Of a DNA stretch of 12,915 bases, positions 1 to 6,000 are shown piece after piece (position 1 is the stretch's first letter; each line of letters begins with the position of its first letter). The position numbers and the translations under genes are program-made. This stretch comes from Verrucomicrobiales bacterium (GTDB lineage Bacteria; Verrucomicrobiota; Verrucomicrobiia; Limisphaerales; SXQI01): the NCBI GenBank assembly GCA_005793025.1, contig SXQI01000117.1, positions 1 to 12,915 of the forward strand, in the 5' to 3' direction. Below the pieces are notes generated by a model. It searched no databases, was not told the DNA's origin, and saw only the letters and a list, made by a program, of their open reading frames with translations.

Positions 1-3000
1 CTAGAACCTGGTTTCTGGAACACCGTGAATCCGCCGACGCCGGTGATTTCCAGCCCGAGCACCGCCACAGCTGTAGTAGGTCAGACCTTCAGTTACACCA
101 TTGTCGCTAATAACACCCCTACTTCTTACGCCGCTACGGGTTTGCCTAGTGCTCTGGCCATCGACATAACCAGCGGAGTTATTTCAGGCACCCCTACCGA
201 CGCAGGCACCTCTACGGTCACCCTTTCCGCCGTTAACGCGGGTGGCACCGGGACGAAGACATTGACATTGATCGTGAATCCGCCGACGCCGGTGATTTCC
301 AGCCCGAGCACCGCCACAGCTGTAGTAGGTCAGACCTTCAGTTACACCATTGTCGCTAATAACACTCCTACTTCTTACGCCGCTACGGGTTTGCCTAGTG
401 GTCTGGCCATCAACACAACAAGTGGGGTTATTTCAGGCACCCCTACCGCCACAGGCTCCTCTACGGTGACCCTTTCCGCCGTTAACGCGGGTGGCACTGG
501 GACGAAGACATTGACATTGACCGTAAATCCGCCGACGCCAGTGATTTCTAGCCTGAGCACCGCCGCAGCTGTGGTAGGTCAGACCTTCAGTTACACCATC
601 GTCGCTAATAACACTCCTACTTCTTACGCCGCTACGGGTTTGCCTAGTGGTCTGGCCATCGACATAACCAGCGGAGTTATTTCAGGCACCCCTACCGTTG
701 CAGGGACCTCTACGGTCACCCTTTCCGCCGTTAACGCGGGTGGGACAGGGACGCAGACGTTGACCGTGACAGTGAATCCACCGACGCCGGTGATCACGAG
801 TTTGGCGACTGCGACGGCAGTTGCGGGAGAAAGCTTCAGTCACCAGATCACAGCGGAGAATTCACCGACTTCGTTTGACGCCACAGGCCTGCCACCCGGC
901 CTGACATTGGACACTGCTAACGGCGTAATCTCTGGGATCCCAACGACCGTGGGCATCTACACCGTCACCCTTTCTGCAAACAACGTGACGGGGACAGGGA
1001 CCCAGGCGTTGACTGTGACCGTGAACCGCCCGACGCCAGTGATCACGAGTCTTGCCGCTGTGACAGTGATCCAAGGAGAAACGTTTAGCTACACGATCAC
1101 GGCAGAGAATTCACCGGAAACCTTTGCGGCTGCTGGCCTGCCTTCAGGACTCAGCCTTGATCCCGCCACCGGACTTATCACAGGAACGCCGACGGACGTA
1201 GGCATCGCGAATGTCACCCTTTCAGCAAGCAACGTAACCGGAACAGGGTCCCAGGCGTTTACCTTGACCGTGAATCCACCGACGCCGGTGATCACGAGTT
1301 TGGCGACTGCGACGGCAGTTGCGGGAGAAAACTTCAGCCACCAGATCACAGCGGAGAATGCACCGGAAACCTTTGGTGCCACAGACCTACCCATAGGGTT
1401 GACATTGGATTCGGCCACCGGACTCATCTCCGGAACCCCGACGGCCGTCGGCGTCGCGAATGTCACCTTATCGGCAAGCAATGTGACGGGGACAGGCACG
1501 AAGTCATTGACCGTGACCGTCAACCCACCGAAGCCGGTGATCACGAGTTTGGCGACTGCGACGGCAGTTGTGGGAGAAAGCTTCAGTCACCAGCTCGCAG
1601 CGGATAATTCACCGACTTCGTTTGAAGCAACAGGCCTACCACCCGGCCTGACATTGGACACTGCCACCGGAGAAATCACAGGGACCCCGACGACCGAAGG
1701 CACTGCCAGCATAACACTTTCTGCGATTAACATTACGGGGCGAGCGAGCCAGACGTTGACATTGACAGTGAACCCTGCGACCCCGTTGATCACGAGTGTT
1801 GCAATTGCAAATGCCACCGTTGGACAGACCTTCAACTACAAGATTACAGCAGACAATTCACCAGCTACCTTTGAGGCCATGGGTTTGCCAATAGGTCTGA
1901 GTCTTGACTCCTTTACCGGAATCATCTCCGGAACCCCGACGATATTAGGAGTCGCCAGCGTGACTCTCTCAGCAATCAATGTAACAGGGGCAGGAACTAG
2001 GACGTTGACCTTGACCGTGAATCCACCCATACCGGCGATTACGAGTCCGAGCGTTGCTGCAACCGGAGTTGGTCATTCGTTTAGTCATGCTATTACTGCC
2101 AGTCATAGCCCAACCTCCTTCGCCGCAACGGATCTGCCTTCCGGCCTCGTGCTTGATACACTTACAGGCCTAATCTCCGGCAGTCCAACCACCGGAGGAT
2201 CCTATACAATTACAATTACTGCCAGCAATGCCGGGGGCACGGGCATCCAAACATTGACCCTTCAAGTATTCATGTTGGCACCGTCAATAACGAGCCCCAC
2301 CATCGCTACAGCGGTAGCGGGTCAGGTATTTACTTACACCATCGCAGCAAGCAACCCTTTTGCCTTCTTTGGTGCGACTGATTTGCCAGTTGGCCTAACA
2401 GTTGACACTGTGACAGGCTTAATCTCTGGGATTCCGACTTCCCAAGGCGACTACACTGTTACGCTATCCGCAAGCATTGGGGATGGTGCGACGAGTAACC
2501 AAACGCTCGTTTTGACCGTTCACCCTCCGTCACCAGTTTTTTCGAGTATCAGCAGTGTCGCTGCGGTGTTAGGACAACCATTCTATTTTAGAATTGAGGC
2601 TGAAAACTCACCAACGTCCGTCGCTGCACTGGATCTCCCTCATGGGCTTTTGCTTGAGAGCATCGATGGTTGGTTTTGGGTTATCACTGGAATCCCAACC
2701 TCAGAAGGTACTCATGTTTTCACGCTTTCCGCCAGTAACGCTGGCGGATCAGGCACTCAGACATTCACTCTGACTGTTGACCCTTTCTCTTACACATCGG
2801 ATGGCGAGACTATTACGATTACGGGAGGAAATCCTCAAGGCACAGGTGACCTAGTGATTCCTGCACGGTACAAAGGCCTCCCCGTCACCTCAATCGGCGA
2901 CTTTGCGTTCGCTGACTCCCCAGAGCTGAGGACAATTTCGATCCCCAGCAGCGTCACCATGATTGGCCACAATGCGTTCCGGTATTGCACTGGATTGAGG

Positions 3001-6000
3001 AGCATCACCATTCCCGACAACGTTACTTCTATCGGCGATGCCGCTTTCGAAGGATGCTCTGGACTAACCAGTGTGACGATTGGTAATGCCGTTACCTCAA
3101 TCGGTGACGCTGCATTTCGCGACTGCACTGGTTTGACCAACGTGACCATCCCTAACAGCGTCACATCGATAGGTTCGTGGGCGTTTGCGGATTGCGTTGG
3201 ACTTACGACTCTGACAATTGGCAATTCCTTGACAACCATTGGATACGCTGCATTCGCCTACTGCTCGGGATTAACAACTGTGGCAATCCCAGACAGCGTG
3301 ACCTTAATGAGCAGCGGGGCGTTTGCTGGATGCGTTCGATTGGCTAGTTTTTCAGTGGGACCTATCAATTCTGCCTTTAGTAGCCGGGACGGAGTGCTGT
3401 TCAATAAAAACGAGACATCCCTCGTCTCATTTCCTAGTGCTACAGGAGCTTTCACTATTCCCGTCGGCGTCACTTCTATCGCTGACGGAGCTTTTGATAG
3501 TTGCGCCGATCTCACGAGCGTGATTATTGGAAACGACGTAATCTCCATAGGGAATGAAGCGTTTTGGGGTTGCTCAGGATTGACCAACGTGACCATCCCT
3601 AACAGCGTCACCTCAATCGGACGTGGTGCGTTTGCAGCTTGTGCCGACCTCACTAGCATCACGATCCCTGCCAACCTCACAACAATCGCCGACTGGACGT
3701 TCGCTTACTGCCCAAGACTAACCAATGTGGCCATTCCCGACAGCGTCATCTCAATCGGTATTGAGGCATTTTCCGATTGTTCAGGGCTTACAACCGTGAA
3801 GATGGGAACATCCATCACTGTGATAGGCGACTACGCCTTTTGGAATTGCCCGGGATTACACATCGTGGATTTCACGGGTAACGCACCCAGTCCCGGCGTA
3901 AACGTCTTTACCGACTCCCCCAACGTCAAAATCTACTACGCCCTCGGCACGACTGGTTGGGGGACAACCTTCGCCGATCGTCCCACAGTTCCATCATTGG
4001 CTGCTCCCACAATTACAAGCCCCAGCATCGCCACCGCCACAGTCGGCCAACCATTCAGCTACACCATCGTTGCCAACGACCCGCAGGCCTCCTTTGCCGC
4101 CAGTGGCGTGCCCTCGGGCCTCACTTTGGATTCTGTCACAGGCATAATTTCAGGGACGCCCACAACCCACGGGACCTACACGGTGACCCTTTCGGCCATT
4201 AATGCCGCTGGCACGAGCAACCAGACACTTACCCTTACAATCAATCCAACGGCACCGGTCATCACGAGTTTGGCGACTGCAACGGCCACAGTGCTTCAAA
4301 CCTTCAGCTACACGATCACAGCAGAGAATTCACCGACCTCCTACGCGGTATCGGAGAACCGATTTGGGGGGCTTCTTGGTCCAATCGTGAACCCCGCCAA
4401 TGGCCACACGTATTACGTCCTTCCGCAGGGCACTTGGCAAAACGCCGAGAATCAGGCCATAGCGATGGGTGGGCACTTGGTTACAGTCAATGATCCGGCA
4501 GAACAAGACTGGATAATTAGTGCATTCTTTATCGCCGCCGGCGCAGCGAATGAATCAATCTGGATTGGTCTGAAGGATGATGCAACTGAGGGTGACTGGC
4601 GATGGGTAAACGGGGAGCCAGTCAACTTTACGAATTGGGGCTCAGGCGAGCCCAACGACAATGGCGGCGAGGATTTCGTACACATGAATCAGGCTGCAGT
4701 TGGGTGGAACGACTTAAACGGTGAGGCTGAACTCTTTGCTGTCGTGGAGGTTGAACATCTACCCAATTCACTACCCCCCGGCCTTTCCCTCGACAGACTC
4801 AGCGGCGAAATCTCTGGGACACCGGCCACTGCGGGTGTTTACATGTTTACTATCTCCGCAAGCAACGCCGGAGGAACCGGCACCCAAACACTTTCCCTGA
4901 CCGTCAACCCAGCGATGCCGGTTATCACCAGTGGACTAATTGCAACAGCCACCGTGGGTCAAACCTTTAGTTACACGATTACGGCAGAAAATTCGCCAGC
5001 CTCCTTTGAGACATCGATTTTGCCCCCCGGCCTGAGCCTTAACCCCGCCACCGGAACCATCACAGGAACCCCGACGGACGTAGGCATCGCGATCATCACC
5101 CTATCGGCAATCAACGTAACGGGGACCGGAATCCAGACGTTGGAATTGACCGTCAATCCCGCGACGCCCGTAATCACGAGTGCCGCCAGTGTCACAGTTA
5201 CTGTGGGTCAACCCTTTACCTACGCCATTACTGCCGATAACTCGCCGACATCCTTCGCTGTCTCAGACCTACCTTCGGGCCTTACCTTTGACCCGCTCAC
5301 CCGGGTCATTTCCGGTATCCCTAGCACGATCGGCACCCACCGAATCATTCTTTCTGCCAGCAACGCGGCGGGCACAACTACCCAGACATTGACCTTAGCG
5401 GTCAACGTAAAATTCCTCTATAGGAGCGACGGCACCGCTATCACCATCACCGGCACCGAACCGAAAGCCACGGGTGAACTGATCATCCCTGCGACCATCG
5501 ACGGCCTCCCTGTGACTGCGATCGGGTTTGGGGCATTTTGGGGTTGCAATCAAATCACCAGTGTCACGATTCCTGGCAGCGTCATTTCGATCAACGACTG
5601 GGCGTTCCGGGATTGCACTGGCCTAACAAGCGTCACCATTCCTAATAGCATCGATTCCATCGGGGTTTACGCGTTCGAAGGGTGCATTGGGTTGACGACC
5701 GTGCCCGAGACACCCGCCGTTGAAAAGACTTTGGCAACCATGACTCTCAGCGGTTTGAAGCCGGCTTATACGGGATCTGCGCGATTACCGTCCGTTCAAA
5801 CAGTGCCAAGCGGTTTGGATGTTAAATTTGCCTATAACGGTTCTCCGGATCTCCCGACGAATGCTGGCACTTACACTGTGGTTGGTTTGATTCAGGATGC
5901 AAACTTCGAGGGTAGAGCTACCAACACATTGGTGGTCGGGAAGGCTACTGCGATTTTGGCCTTCGCTGACATGATTCAGACCTATGATACCACACCCAAG

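Noticed and set aside
25..27. GTG at 25 as true start of the giant gene
   Set aside because: It lies in the conserved inter-repeat linker TVNPP, lacks a signal peptide after it, and the frame is open upstream to the window edge.
126..2030. Series of minus-strand open frames opposite the He_PIG repeats
   Set aside because: They recur with the repeat period and have near-identical products because the plus-strand repeats are periodic; they are shadows without start signals or family features.
28..2778. CRISPR array or noncoding satellite as explanation for the repeats
   Set aside because: The 249-bp period is a multiple of three, units are contiguous without spacers, and all keep one frame with a conserved protein fold.
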